Assembly: GCF_900112645.1 (NCBI RefSeq)
Contig: NZ_FOMO01000011.1
Location: forward strand, 62,001-126,000
From: Phytopseudomonas straminea
Lineage (GTDB): Bacteria; Pseudomonadota; Gammaproteobacteria; Pseudomonadales; Pseudomonadaceae
Length of the DNA stretch: 64,000 nucleotides
Direction: 5' to 3'
The notes under the pieces: model-generated
What the model was told of the DNA's origin: nothing
The model's database searches: none
The model's input: only the letters and a program-made list of their open reading frames with translations
Part shown: positions 34,265 to 44,220 of the stretch, one piece after another
Layout of the letters: every line of letters begins with the position of its first letter
How positions within the stretch are numbered: position 1 is the stretch's first letter
Made by a program: the position numbers and the translations under genes

Positions 34265-35533
34265 ATGAACGCGATCACCCGTCTCGCTACTGCCGTTTCT
34301 CTCGCTTCCCTGTTCCCCCTCACCGCGCTGGCGGCCGACTCCAAAGGTACGGTCGAGGTCGTGCATTGGTGGACCTCTGGTGGCGAAGCGGCAGCCGTCA
34401 AGGTCCTGCGTGAGCTGGTCGAGAAGGACGGCTACACCTGGAAGGACAGCGCAGTAGCCGGTGGTGCCGGCTCGGCCGCCATGACTGTACTCAAGACCCG
34501 CGTGGTCTCCGGCAACCCGCCGGGCGCCGCGCAGATCAAGGGCCCGGACCTGCAGGAGTGGGGCGCGCTGGATTTGCTCGCGCCGCTGGATGACGTGGCC
34601 AAGGCCAACAACTGGGATGGCCTGCTGTCGAAAACCGTCGCCAACACCATGAAGTACGACGGCCACTACGTCGCCGTGCCGGTGAACATCCACCGCGTCA
34701 ACTGGCTGTGGATCAACCCGGCAGTCTTCAAGAAGGCCGGCATCGACAAGGCGCCGACCACCCTGGACGAACTCTACGCCGCTGGCGACAAGCTCAAGGC
34801 TGCCGGCTTCACGCCGCTCGCCCACGGTGGCCAGCCGTGGCAGGACAGCACCGTGTTCGAAGGCCTGGTGCTCGGCATCATGGGCGCCGAGGGCTATCAC
34901 AAGGCGTTCGTCGAGAACGACGAGGCGACCTTGACCAGCCCGAAAATGACCGAAGTGTTCACCGCGCTGAAAAAGCTCTCCACCTACATGGACGACAACC
35001 GCGCCGGCCGCGACTGGAACCTGGCCACTGCCGAAGTCATCGACGGCAAGGCCGGCATGCAGATCATGGGCGACTGGGCCAAGAGCGAATGGACCGCCGC
35101 CGGCAAGGTCGCGGGCAAGGACTACCAGTGCGTGCCGATGCCGGGCACCGCCGGCAGCTACACCTACAACATCGACTCCATGGCCATGTTCAAGCTCAAG
35201 AACGAGGGCGACATTGCCGCTCAGCACGACCTGGCGCGCATCGCTCTGGAGCCCGAGTTCCAGTACGTGTTCAACGAGAACAAGGGCTCGATCCCGGTAC
35301 GTTCGGACCTCGACATGAGCAAGTTCGACAGCTGCGCCCAGGCCTCCATGAAGGATTTCCAGGAAGCCGACAAGGCCGGCAAGCTGGAGCCGAGCATGGC
35401 CCACAGCATGGCTACCAACCTGGCGGTGCAGGGCGCGATCTTCGATGTGGTCACCAACTTCATGGCCGATAAGAACGCCGACCCGAGCAAGGCCGGCGCG
35501 CAAATGGCCGCGGCGATCAAATCCGCTCAGTAA
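34265..35533 (+). CDS. gtsA: Glucose/mannose ABC transporter, periplasmic binding protein
   Basis: 422 residues with a clear signal peptide (cleaved after TALA, about residue 23). Family 1 solute-binding fold, opening VEVVHWWTSGGEAAAVK. It collects glucose, and probably mannose, in the periplasm for GtsBCD. A very stable hairpin follows its stop, fitting the usual excess of binding protein over membrane subunits. Confidence 0.94.
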   Translation: MNAITRLATAVSLASLFPLTALAADSKGTVEVVHWWTSGGEAAAVKVLRELVEKDGYTWKDSAVAGGAGSAAMTVLKTRVVSGNPPGAAQIKGPDLQEWGALDLLAPLDDVAKANNWDGLLSKTVANTMKYDGHYVAVPVNIHRVNWLWINPAVFKKAGIDKAPTTLDELYAAGDKLKAAGFTPLAHGGQPWQDSTVFEGLVLGIMGAEGYHKAFVENDEATLTSPKMTEVFTALKKLSTYMDDNRAGRDWNLATAEVIDGKAGMQIMGDWAKSEWTAAGKVAGKDYQCVPMPGTAGSYTYNIDSMAMFKLKNEGDIAAQHDLARIALEPEFQYVFNENKGSIPVRSDLDMSKFDSCAQASMKDFQEADKAGKLEPSMAHSMATNLAVQGAIFDVVTNFMADKNADPSKAGAQMAAAIKSAQ

Positions 35534-35539
35534 CCTGAA

Positions 35540-35563
35540 GCGGGCCGCCGTCCGGCGGCCCGC
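35540..35563 (+). other. 10-bp GC hairpin between gtsA and gtsB
   Basis: GCGGGCCGCC pairs perfectly with GGCGGCCCGC across a 4-nt loop. There is no T-run, so it probably protects the gtsA 3' end or partly reduces read-through into gtsBCD. Confidence 0.75.
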
Positions 35564-35648
35564 CTGATTTCACCTTCCACTGCGTGACGGGCATTTGGCT
35601 CGCCCCTGGTGGAGTTCGTTCCGAGTTTCTGCAATCACGGTAGGCCCG

Positions 35649-36557
35649 ATGAGTGTCACGACGGTAATCGGCAAGGCTTCACCCTTCGATGCGCTGCAGC
35701 GCTGGCTGCCCAAGCTGGTGCTGGCGCCCACCATGCTGGTGGTGCTGGTGGGGTTCTACGGCTACATCCTGTGGACGGCGGTGCTGTCGTTCACCAATTC
35801 CAGCTTCATGCCCAGCTACAAGTGGGTGGGCCTGCAGCAATACATGCGGCTGATGGATAACGACCGCTGGTGGGTCGCCAGCAAGAACCTGATGGTCTTC
35901 GGTGGCATGTTCATCGGCATCAGCCTGGTTATCGGCGTGCTACTGGCGGTGCTGCTCGATCAGCGCATCCGCCGCGAAGGGGTGATCCGCACCATCTACC
36001 TGTACCCGATGGCGCTGTCGATGATCGTCACCGGTACCGCCTGGAAATGGCTGCTCAACCCCGGCCTGGGCCTGGACAAACTGTTGCGTGACTGGGGCTG
36101 GGAAGGCTTTCGCCTGGACTGGCTGGTCGACCCCGAGCGGGTCGTCTACTGCCTGGTGATCGCCGCGGTGTGGCAGGCCTCGGGCTTCGTCATGGCGCTG
36201 TTTTTGGCTGGCCTGCGCGGCGTCGATCAGTCGATCATCCGCGCCGCTCAGGTCGATGGCGCGAGCCTTCCGACCATCTACCTGCGCATCGTGCTGCCGA
36301 GTCTGCGTCCGGTGTTTTTCAGCGCGGTGATGATCCTCGCTCACATCGCCATCAAGAGTTTCGACCTGGTCGCGGCGATGACCGCAGGCGGCCCTGGCTA
36401 CGCCTCCGATCTGCCGGCGATGTTCATGTACAACTTCACCTTCAGCCGCGGCCAGATGGGCATCGGCTCAGCCAGTGCGATGCTGATGCTCGGCGCGATC
36501 CTGGCCATTCTGGTGCCGTACCTCTACTCGGAATTGCGAGGCAAGCGCCATGACTAA
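35649..36557 (+). CDS. gtsB: Glucose ABC transporter permease
   Basis: 302 residues, about six membrane segments, MalF/UgpA-type. The EAA loop, which contacts the ATPase, is seen in IRAAQVDGASLPTIYLRIVLPSLRP. The start at 35649 (MSVTTVIGK) is chosen over 35595 because the earlier segment is not membrane-like and lies in the gap after gtsA. It overlaps gtsC by 8 bp. Confidence 0.93.
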   Translation: MSVTTVIGKASPFDALQRWLPKLVLAPTMLVVLVGFYGYILWTAVLSFTNSSFMPSYKWVGLQQYMRLMDNDRWWVASKNLMVFGGMFIGISLVIGVLLAVLLDQRIRREGVIRTIYLYPMALSMIVTGTAWKWLLNPGLGLDKLLRDWGWEGFRLDWLVDPERVVYCLVIAAVWQASGFVMALFLAGLRGVDQSIIRAAQVDGASLPTIYLRIVLPSLRPVFFSAVMILAHIAIKSFDLVAAMTAGGPGYASDLPAMFMYNFTFSRGQMGIGSASAMLMLGAILAILVPYLYSELRGKRHD

Positions 36558-37380
36558 CGCCTTCAGTCCAAGCCGCCTGGCGATTCACGCCACCCTGTTG
36601 TTCGCCGCCGCGCTGTACCTGGTGCCGCTGGTGGTGATGCTGCTGACCAGCTTCAAGACCCCCGAGGACGTGCGCGCCAGCAACCTGCTGTCGCTGCCCG
36701 ACGTATTCACCCTGATCGGTTGGGTCAAGGCCTGGGACGTGGTCGGCGGGCACTTCTGGAACTCGGCGAAGATGGCCATTCCGGCGGTGCTGATCTCCAC
36801 GGCCATCGGCGCGCTCAACGGCTACGTGCTGTCGATGTGGCGCTTCCGTGGCTCGCAGCTGTTCTTCGGCCTGCTGCTGTTCGGCTGCTTCCTGCCGTTC
36901 CAGACCATCTTGCTGCCGGCCTCGTTCACCCTCGGCAAGTTCGGCCTGGCCAACACCACCGTCGGCCTGGTGCTGGTGCACGTGGTGTACGGCATCGCCT
37001 TCACCACGCTGTTCTTCCGCAACTTCTACGTCAGCGTGCCGGATGCTCTGGTCAAGGCCGCTCGCCTGGATGGCGCGGGGTTCTTCACCATCTTCGGGCG
37101 CATCCTGCTGCCGATGTCGGTGCCGATCATCATGGTCTGCCTGATCTGGCAGTTCACCCAGATCTGGAACGATTTCCTGTTCGGCGTGGTGTTCGCCAGT
37201 GGCGACGCCCAGCCGATCACCGTGGCCCTCAACAACCTGGTCAACACCAGCACCGGGGCCAAGGAATACAACGTGGACATGGCCGCGGCGATGATCGCCG
37301 GGCTGCCGACCCTGCTGGTGTACATCCTGGCAGGCAAGTATTTCCTGCGCGGCCTTACGGCTGGCGCGGTAAAGGGCTGA
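36550..37380 (+). CDS. gtsC: Glucose ABC transporter permease
   Basis: 276 residues, six membrane segments, MalG-type. EAA loop: VKAARLDGAGFFTIFGRILLP. It pairs with GtsB to form the channel. It starts inside the 3' end of gtsB, which suggests coupled translation. Confidence 0.93.
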   Translation: MTNAFSPSRLAIHATLLFAAALYLVPLVVMLLTSFKTPEDVRASNLLSLPDVFTLIGWVKAWDVVGGHFWNSAKMAIPAVLISTAIGALNGYVLSMWRFRGSQLFFGLLLFGCFLPFQTILLPASFTLGKFGLANTTVGLVLVHVVYGIAFTTLFFRNFYVSVPDALVKAARLDGAGFFTIFGRILLPMSVPIIMVCLIWQFTQIWNDFLFGVVFASGDAQPITVALNNLVNTSTGAKEYNVDMAAAMIAGLPTLLVYILAGKYFLRGLTAGAVKG

Positions 37381-37408
37381 AAGCCCTGCTTTCAGAGTGG
37401 AGAAGTAG

Positions 37409-38554
<1,146 letters not shown>

Positions 38555-38599
38555 GAAGGAGCCGGCCTCGCAGTCCTGAGGCTGGTAAAGCAAAGCGGT

Positions 38600-38607
38600 A
38601 ACAACAA
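38600..38607 (+). promoter_or_regulatory. Hfq/Crc-type motif before the porin gene
   Basis: AACAACAA, extended to AACAACAATAAAAAA, lies 21 bp before the start and ahead of AGGAGAGG. Confidence 0.6.
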
Positions 38608-38628
38608 TAAAAAACTGCAGGAGAGGAT

Positions 38629-39861
38629 ATGAAACGATCAGCAGGTATCGGCCTGGCCTTGGCGCTGGGCTCCCTGACACTGCCGGTTACGGCCATGGCG
38701 ACGGAATTTTCCGGCTACGTGCGCAGTGGTGCCGGCACGGCCGACGGCAACGGCCGGCAATCATGCTTCCAGCTGCCGGGCGCGCGTTCCAAGTACCGTC
38801 TGGGTAACGAGTGCGAACACTACGCCGAGCTGGATCTGCGTCAGGATCTGTTCACGCTCGACGACGGCTCGGTGCTGAGCATTGAGGGCATGGCGCAGCT
38901 GTTCAACGAATACGGCCACACGCCTAAATTCACCGGCGACCGCGGCACTGCGCGGATGAACCAGATGTACGCCGAGTGGAGCAAGATGCCGGCGCTCAAC
39001 GGCGGCTCGCTGTGGGCCGGGCGACGTTTCTACAAACGTAACGACATCCACATCTCCGACTTCTACTACTGGAACCAGAGCGCCACCGGTTTCGGTATCG
39101 ACGAGATGAAGATCGGTGATTACAAGTACAGCTACGTGTTCTCGCGCAAGGACAGCTACGACCAGAAGGAATACATCAACCGTCACGACTTCAACGTCGG
39201 CGGCTTCGTTACCAACCCGGGTGGCGAGGTCGAAGTGGGCGTCAGCTATATCGACAAGCCTTCTTCCGTTGACGATTCGAACAGTGGCTGGGCGGTGACC
39301 GGCCAGCACGTGCAGAAGAACTTCCTTGGCCTGGGCGGCGACAACAAGTTCGCCCTGCAATACGGCGAGGGTCCGGGTACCGGCCTTGGTTACACCGGCG
39401 ATCCGACTCTGGATCGCAGCGCCAAGAGCTGGCGTGTGGTCGAGTTCTTCGACTTCCAGATGACCCCGCGTCTGGGGGGGCAGGTGCAGGCCGTGTACCA
39501 GAAGGACAAGCGTGAAGACGGTGGCGACCAGGACTGGTGGTCGGTGGGCGGGCGTACCAGCTATGCCTTCACCCAGCAGTTCAAGCTGGTCGGCGAGATC
39601 GGCCACGACCAAGTGGACGCCTCTGGCGGCACCCGCAAGCTGAGCAAGTTCACCATCGCGCCGACCTGGTCGCCGAACGGCCCCGGCTTCTTCGAGCGCC
39701 CGGAAATTCGCCTGTATTACACCTACGCCACCTGGAACAAGGCGGCGCAGGAAGCGGCGAATCTGCTGGCTGAAGGCTCCGCATTGTCCGACACCGGCGC
39801 CTTTGGCAGCTCGCGCAACGGCTCCAACTTCGGCGTGCAGGTCGAGTACTGGTGGAAGTAG
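38629..39861 (+). CDS. LamB-type sugar porin
   Basis: 410 residues with a signal peptide (cleaved after AMA, about residue 24). The mature start EFSGYVRSGAGTADGNGRQ, then CFQLPGARSKYRLGNECEHYAEL, WAGRRFYKRNDIHISDFYYW and the closing FGVQVEYWWK follow E. coli LamB closely. LamB is an 18-strand maltooligosaccharide channel. At this position P. putida and P. aeruginosa carry oprB, as I recall, so this is either a replacement or a lineage-specific choice. Function is probably glucose/oligosaccharide entry. Confidence 0.9.
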   Translation: MKRSAGIGLALALGSLTLPVTAMATEFSGYVRSGAGTADGNGRQSCFQLPGARSKYRLGNECEHYAELDLRQDLFTLDDGSVLSIEGMAQLFNEYGHTPKFTGDRGTARMNQMYAEWSKMPALNGGSLWAGRRFYKRNDIHISDFYYWNQSATGFGIDEMKIGDYKYSYVFSRKDSYDQKEYINRHDFNVGGFVTNPGGEVEVGVSYIDKPSSVDDSNSGWAVTGQHVQKNFLGLGGDNKFALQYGEGPGTGLGYTGDPTLDRSAKSWRVVEFFDFQMTPRLGGQVQAVYQKDKREDGGDQDWWSVGGRTSYAFTQQFKLVGEIGHDQVDASGGTRKLSKFTIAPTWSPNGPGFFERPEIRLYYTYATWNKAAQEAANLLAEGSALSDTGAFGSSRNGSNFGVQVEYWWK

Positions 39862-40238
39862 GGCGCTGATACCTTTGCGCTTGCGTGGCTCCAGTGGTGG
39901 GTTACGCGGCGCTCCGGTACCGTGCTGAGCCGCCGTTGGCGTTCTGGCGCAGTTCCACACCCACCCTACGGACCCCATCCCGTGAGGTGGGTGGAGGCGC
40001 TGATCGCTGGTGTTGGCCTTGGCTCGGTCTTCGTGCGCCGTAACCCACCATTGAGATCGGCGTGGCCCGCGCGGTGGGTTACGCAGCGCTCCGGGATCGT
40101 GTTGAGTCGTTGTTAGCGTTCCGGCGCCGCTCCACCCACTCTACGGACCCCATCCTGTAGGGTGGGTGGAGGCGCTGGTCGCTATTGTCGAGCCGGCATC
40201 GATCTTTGTGCGCCGCAACCCACCATTGGTATCGCGTA
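39862..40238. repeat. Two tandem ~177-bp repeats in the porin-hexR spacer
   Basis: No gene is visible in this gap. A unit beginning GGTGGGTTACGC starts at 39896 and again at 40073 (177-bp period). Both copies hold CTACGGACCCCATCC, then GGTGGGTGGAGGCGCTG, then CGTAACCCACCATTG or CGCAACCCACCATTG, with moderate divergence. The second copy ends near 40229. Inner GTAGGGTGG/CCACCCTAC pairs allow strong hairpins. Confidence 0.8.
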
Positions 40239-41108
40239 TCAACCCGGCTCTTCGCTGGCTGGGTAACGGCTGGCGTTGAGGCTTTCCTTGATCTTGCGCA
40301 GGTGCGGCTGGAAATCCGCGCCGCGGCGCAGCGTCATGCCGGTTGCCAGTACGTCCAATACCGTCAATTGAATGATGCGCGAGGTCATCGGCATGTAGAT
40401 GTCGGTGTCTTCGGGTAGCGGAATATGTACGCTGAGGCTGCAGGCCTGGGCCAGCGGTGAGCCGGCGGCGGTCAGGCCTAGTACCGAGGCGCCATTCTCC
40501 CGCGCCAGGCGCGCCACCTCGACCAGCTCGCGGGTGCGGCCGGTATAGGAAATGATCACGAACAGGTCACCGGTGTGCGCCACCGAGGCGAGCATGCGCT
40601 GCATCAGCACGTCGGCGTGGGCGGATACGGCGAGGTTGAAGCGGAAGAACTTGTGTTGGGCGTCCAGCGCCACCGGCGCCGAGGCGCCAAGGCCGAAGAA
40701 GTGGATCTGCCGGGCCTGGATCAGCAGGTCGACGGCGCGACTGATCAGATGCGGGTCCAGGCTCTGGCAGGCGCTGTCCAGTGAGGCGATGGCGCTGCCG
40801 AAAATCTTGCGGGTATAGGCCTCGGGCTCGTCGTCGGCTTCCACCGCGCGGCTCACGTACGCGGCGCCGCTGGCCAGGCTCTGAGCCAGCTGCATCTTCA
40901 GTTCCGGGTAACCGTTTACGCCGAACGAGCGGCAGAAACGGTTGACCGTTGGCTCGCTGACCTGGGCGGCCTGGGCGAGGGCGGCGATGCTCAGGCGGGT
41001 GGCCTGCTGCGGATTGAGCAGTATCACTTCGGCGACCTTACGCTCAGCCTTGTTCAGGCTCTCGAGGCGGCCCTGGATCTGTTCGAGAAGGTTGCGCACG
41101 CGATCCAT
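40239..41108 (-). CDS. hexR: RpiR-family repressor of the Entner-Doudoroff genes
   Basis: 289 residues. The N-terminal helix-turn-helix (about 1-75) includes LSIAALAQAAQVSEPTVNRFCRSFG; the C-terminal SIS domain (about 125-260) binds sugar phosphate, KDPG in the family, with HFFGLGASAPVA and ISYTGRT. It is divergent from zwf. It should bind the sites at 27639 and 27701, and one near 41196. Confidence 0.94.
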   Translation of the reverse strand: MDRVRNLLEQIQGRLESLNKAERKVAEVILLNPQQATRLSIAALAQAAQVSEPTVNRFCRSFGVNGYPELKMQLAQSLASGAAYVSRAVEADDEPEAYTRKIFGSAIASLDSACQSLDPHLISRAVDLLIQARQIHFFGLGASAPVALDAQHKFFRFNLAVSAHADVLMQRMLASVAHTGDLFVIISYTGRTRELVEVARLARENGASVLGLTAAGSPLAQACSLSVHIPLPEDTDIYMPMTSRIIQLTVLDVLATGMTLRRGADFQPHLRKIKESLNASRYPASEEPG

Positions 41109-41195
41109 TATTGTCCTTGTTCGATGAAATGCCGGGTTAATCCTAAGCCGGGGCTGGTCTACTGGCTACCGGCTTCCACGCACTCTACGAATATG

Positions 41196-41213
41196 TTGTG
41201 GTTATTACTACAT
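41196..41213. promoter_or_regulatory. Candidate HexR site before zwf
   Basis: The core GTGGTTATTACTAC has dyad symmetry of the form GTnGTnATnACnAC and begins with TTGT, ending ACAT. It fits HexR less well than the gapA-edd site, but position in the hexR-zwf spacer supports it. Confidence 0.45.
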
Positions 41214-41264
41214 TTTTGGTTGCGAAATGGCGATTTACTCGCTATCAATAGGGCAACTTGATAG

Positions 41265-41272
41265 AAGAACAA
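41265..41272 (+). promoter_or_regulatory. Hfq/Crc-type motif before zwf
   Basis: AAGAACAA ends 5 bp before the zwf start codon at 41278, replacing a normal ribosome binding site. Confidence 0.5.
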
Positions 41273-41277
41273 AGATC

Positions 41278-42747
41278 ATGTCGATGATTCCCGTTGAGCC
41301 TTGTACCCTCGCACTGTTTGGCGCCCTGGGCGATCTGGCATTGCGCAAGCTGTTTCCCGCCCTCTATCAGCTCGACCGTGCCGGGCTGCTGCACGAGGAT
41401 ACCCAGTTGCTCGCCCTCGCGCGCGACAGCGGCGACCCTGACAAGCACCTGAGTACTATCGACGCGCACCTGCGCCGTTACCTACCAGCTTCCGAACTGG
41501 ACGAGACGGTGATGCAGCGCTTCCAGGGGCGCATGCGTTATCTGAGCATGGAATTCCTGCCCGCCGACAGCTACCCGCAGCTGGCCGAAATGGTCGGCAG
41601 CGGTCGCCAGCTGATCGCCTATTTCGCCACACCGGCCTCGGTGTACGGCGGCATCTGCGCCAACCTGGCAGCGGTCGGCCTGGCCGAGAACACCCGGGTG
41701 GTGCTGGAGAAACCCATCGGCCATGACCTCGATTCTTCGCGCGCGGTCAACGATGCGGTGGCGGCCTATTTCCCGGAAAGCCAGGTCTATCGGATCGACC
41801 ATTATCTGGGCAAGGAAACGGTGCAGAACCTGATTGCCCTGCGCTTCGCCAACAGCCTCTTCGAGACCCAGTGGAACCAGAACCACATCACCCACGTGGA
41901 AATCACCGTGGCGGAAAAGGTCGGTATCGAAGGCCGCTGGGGTTACTTCGACAAGGCCGGCCAGCTGCGCGACATGATTCAGAACCATCTGCTGCAGCTG
42001 CTCTGCCTGATCGCCATGGACCCGCCCGGCGATCTGTCCGCCGATGCCATCCGTGACGAGAAGGTCAAGGTGCTCAAGGCCCTCGAACCGATGACCGCCG
42101 AGCAGCTGTCGCGTCACGTGGTGCGCGGCCAGTACGTGGCCGGCACCAGTGACGGCAAGCCGGTTCCCGGCTACCTGGAAGAAGAGAATTCCAACGCCCA
42201 GAGCGACACCGAAACCTTCGTCGCCCTGCGCGCCGACATCCGCAACTGGCGCTGGGCCGGCGTGCCGTTCTACCTGCGTACCGGCAAGCGCATGGCGCAG
42301 AAGCTGTCGCAGATCGTCATCCACTTCAAGGAGCCGCCGCACTACATCTTCGCGCCAGAACAGCGTCAGTTGATCGGCAACAAGCTGATCATCCGCCTGC
42401 AGCCGGACGAGAGCATTTCCCTGCAGGTGATGACCAAGGACCAAGGCCTGGACAAGGGCATGCAGCTACGCAGCGGCCCGCTGCAGCTGAATTTTTCCAC
42501 CGCCTACAAGAGTGCGCGGATTCCCGATGCCTACGAGCGTCTGCTGCTGGAAGTGATGCGCGGCAATCAGAACCTGTTCGTGCGCAAGGACGAGATCGAG
42601 CACGCCTGGCAGTGGTGCGATCAGCTGATCGCCGGCTGGAAGAAACTCGGCGACCCGCCCAAGCCATATGTCGCCGGCACCTGGGGGCCGATGAGTTCCA
42701 TCGCCCTGATAACTCGCGATGGGAGGGCCTGGTATGGCGATCTCTGA
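41278..42747 (+). CDS. zwf: Glucose-6-phosphate 1-dehydrogenase
   Basis: 489 residues. Cofactor loop LFGALGDLALRKLFPAL and active-site RIDHYLGKETVQN are diagnostic. It produces 6-phosphogluconolactone and NAD(P)H. The start at 41278 is chosen because the longer form from 41227 adds a stretch without family similarity; ATG 41284 is another option. It overlaps pgl by 14 bp. Confidence 0.95.
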   Translation: MSMIPVEPCTLALFGALGDLALRKLFPALYQLDRAGLLHEDTQLLALARDSGDPDKHLSTIDAHLRRYLPASELDETVMQRFQGRMRYLSMEFLPADSYPQLAEMVGSGRQLIAYFATPASVYGGICANLAAVGLAENTRVVLEKPIGHDLDSSRAVNDAVAAYFPESQVYRIDHYLGKETVQNLIALRFANSLFETQWNQNHITHVEITVAEKVGIEGRWGYFDKAGQLRDMIQNHLLQLLCLIAMDPPGDLSADAIRDEKVKVLKALEPMTAEQLSRHVVRGQYVAGTSDGKPVPGYLEEENSNAQSDTETFVALRADIRNWRWAGVPFYLRTGKRMAQKLSQIVIHFKEPPHYIFAPEQRQLIGNKLIIRLQPDESISLQVMTKDQGLDKGMQLRSGPLQLNFSTAYKSARIPDAYERLLLEVMRGNQNLFVRKDEIEHAWQWCDQLIAGWKKLGDPPKPYVAGTWGPMSSIALITRDGRAWYGDL

Positions 42748-43447
42748 CCTCGAATTTCCCGTGGGCGTGGTCGCCCGCAGTCACAGCGATGCGCAGCACC
42801 TGGCGAGCGCGCTGGCCGAGAACGTGGCCGGCGCGCTGTGCGCTGCCATCGACAGCCACGGCCAGGCGACCCTGGTGGTGTCCGGTGGGCGCAGCCCGAT
42901 CGCTTTCTTTAAGGCGCTGTCGCAGCAATCCTTGCCCTGGAACAAGGTGCTGGTAAGCCTGGCCGACGAGCGCTGGGTGCCAACCAGTCACGAGGACAGC
43001 AACGAGGCGCTGGTACGCCGCCATCTGCTGCAGGGGCCAGCTGCCGAGGCTCGGTTGCTGGGGCTGTATCACAGTGCTGGCAGCCTCGAGGAGGCGGCCG
43101 AACTCACCGAGCAGGCGCTGCGTGGCTTGCCAGTCATCGACGTGCTGGTACTGGGCATGGGCACCGACGGGCATACCGCCTCACTGTTCCCCAATAGCCC
43201 GAACCTGGAAGAGGCGCTCAGCGAAAACTGCCCGCGCCGCTGCCTGCCGATGCTGGCACCCAGCGTGCCGCACCAGCGCCTGACCCTGACCCTGCCGCTA
43301 CTCAGGGCGGCCCGCCTGCCGCTGCTGGCGATCGAGGGGCCGGGCAAGCTCGCGGTACTCGAACAGGCCCTGCAGCAAGACAATCACAAGAACATGCCGA
43401 TCAGCGCGTTCCTGCGCGCGCCGCTCGAAATCTACTGGTGCCCTTAG
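42734..43447 (+). CDS. pgl: 6-phosphogluconolactonase
   Basis: 237 residues of the DevB/SOL family. Marks: LVVSGGRSPIAFF, VSLADERWVP, and LGMGTDGHTASLFPNS. Start ATG lies within the end of zwf. It hydrolyses the lactone from Zwf to 6-phosphogluconate for Edd. Confidence 0.95.
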   Translation: MAISDLEFPVGVVARSHSDAQHLASALAENVAGALCAAIDSHGQATLVVSGGRSPIAFFKALSQQSLPWNKVLVSLADERWVPTSHEDSNEALVRRHLLQGPAAEARLLGLYHSAGSLEEAAELTEQALRGLPVIDVLVLGMGTDGHTASLFPNSPNLEEALSENCPRRCLPMLAPSVPHQRLTLTLPLLRAARLPLLAIEGPGKLAVLEQALQQDNHKNMPISAFLRAPLEIYWCP

Positions 43448-43466
43448 GCCCGAAAGGAACACGACC

Positions 43467-44126
43467 ATGACACAAGCCATCAGCCGTCCAGCCCCGACCA
43501 TGGCGGAAAAGATCGAAAGCATCGACGCGCTCTGCGCCCGTGCGCGGATCATGCCGGTGATCACCATCGCCCGTGAGGAAGACATCCTGCCGCTGGCCGA
43601 CGCCCTGGATGCCGGCGGCCTGCAGGTGCTGGAAATCACCCTGCGCTCGCCCCATGGCCTGACCGCCATTCGCCGCCTGCGTGAAGAACGCCCGCATCTG
43701 TGCGTGGGCGCCGGCACGGTGCTCGATCGCCACATGCTCGAAGCGGTGGAGGATGCCGGCGCCCAGTTCATCGTCAGCCCCGGTTCTACTGACGAACTGC
43801 TGCGCGCCGCGCTGCAGAGCCAGGTGCCGATGCTGCCGGGCGTGGCCAGTGCCTCGGAGATCATGGTCGGCTATGCCCTGGGCTATCGCCGCTTCAAGCT
43901 GTTCCCGGCCGAGGTCTGTGGCGGTACCGCCGCGCTCAAGGCGCTGGGCGGACCGTTTGGCGATATCCGCTTCTGCCCGACCGGTGGTGTCGGCCCGGCC
44001 AACGTGCAAAAGTACATGGCGCTGGCGAACGTGATGTGCGTGGGCGGCAGCTGGATGCTCGACAGCAGCAAAGGCTGGGACGCCGTACGCCAGGCCAGTG
44101 CCGACGCCCTGGCGCTGCTGGGCTGA
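43467..44126 (+). CDS. eda: KDPG aldolase
   Basis: 219 residues cleaving KDPG to pyruvate and glyceraldehyde-3-phosphate. Schiff-base lysine in RRFKLFPAEVCGG, catalytic glutamate in VLEITLRSPHG, and substrate loop GAGTVLD. AAGGAA precedes the first ATG. It closes the zwf-pgl-eda operon. Confidence 0.95.
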   Translation: MTQAISRPAPTMAEKIESIDALCARARIMPVITIAREEDILPLADALDAGGLQVLEITLRSPHGLTAIRRLREERPHLCVGAGTVLDRHMLEAVEDAGAQFIVSPGSTDELLRAALQSQVPMLPGVASASEIMVGYALGYRRFKLFPAEVCGGTAALKALGGPFGDIRFCPTGGVGPANVQKYMALANVMCVGGSWMLDSSKGWDAVRQASADALALLG

Positions 44127-44220
44127 ATCACGGCCCGCCACGTGCGGGCCTGCATGACCATTTTTCTGTCGCCGGCTCGATGCCTCCGTCGCGCCGGCGT
44201 CTCTATTTCCGAGGTTCCGA

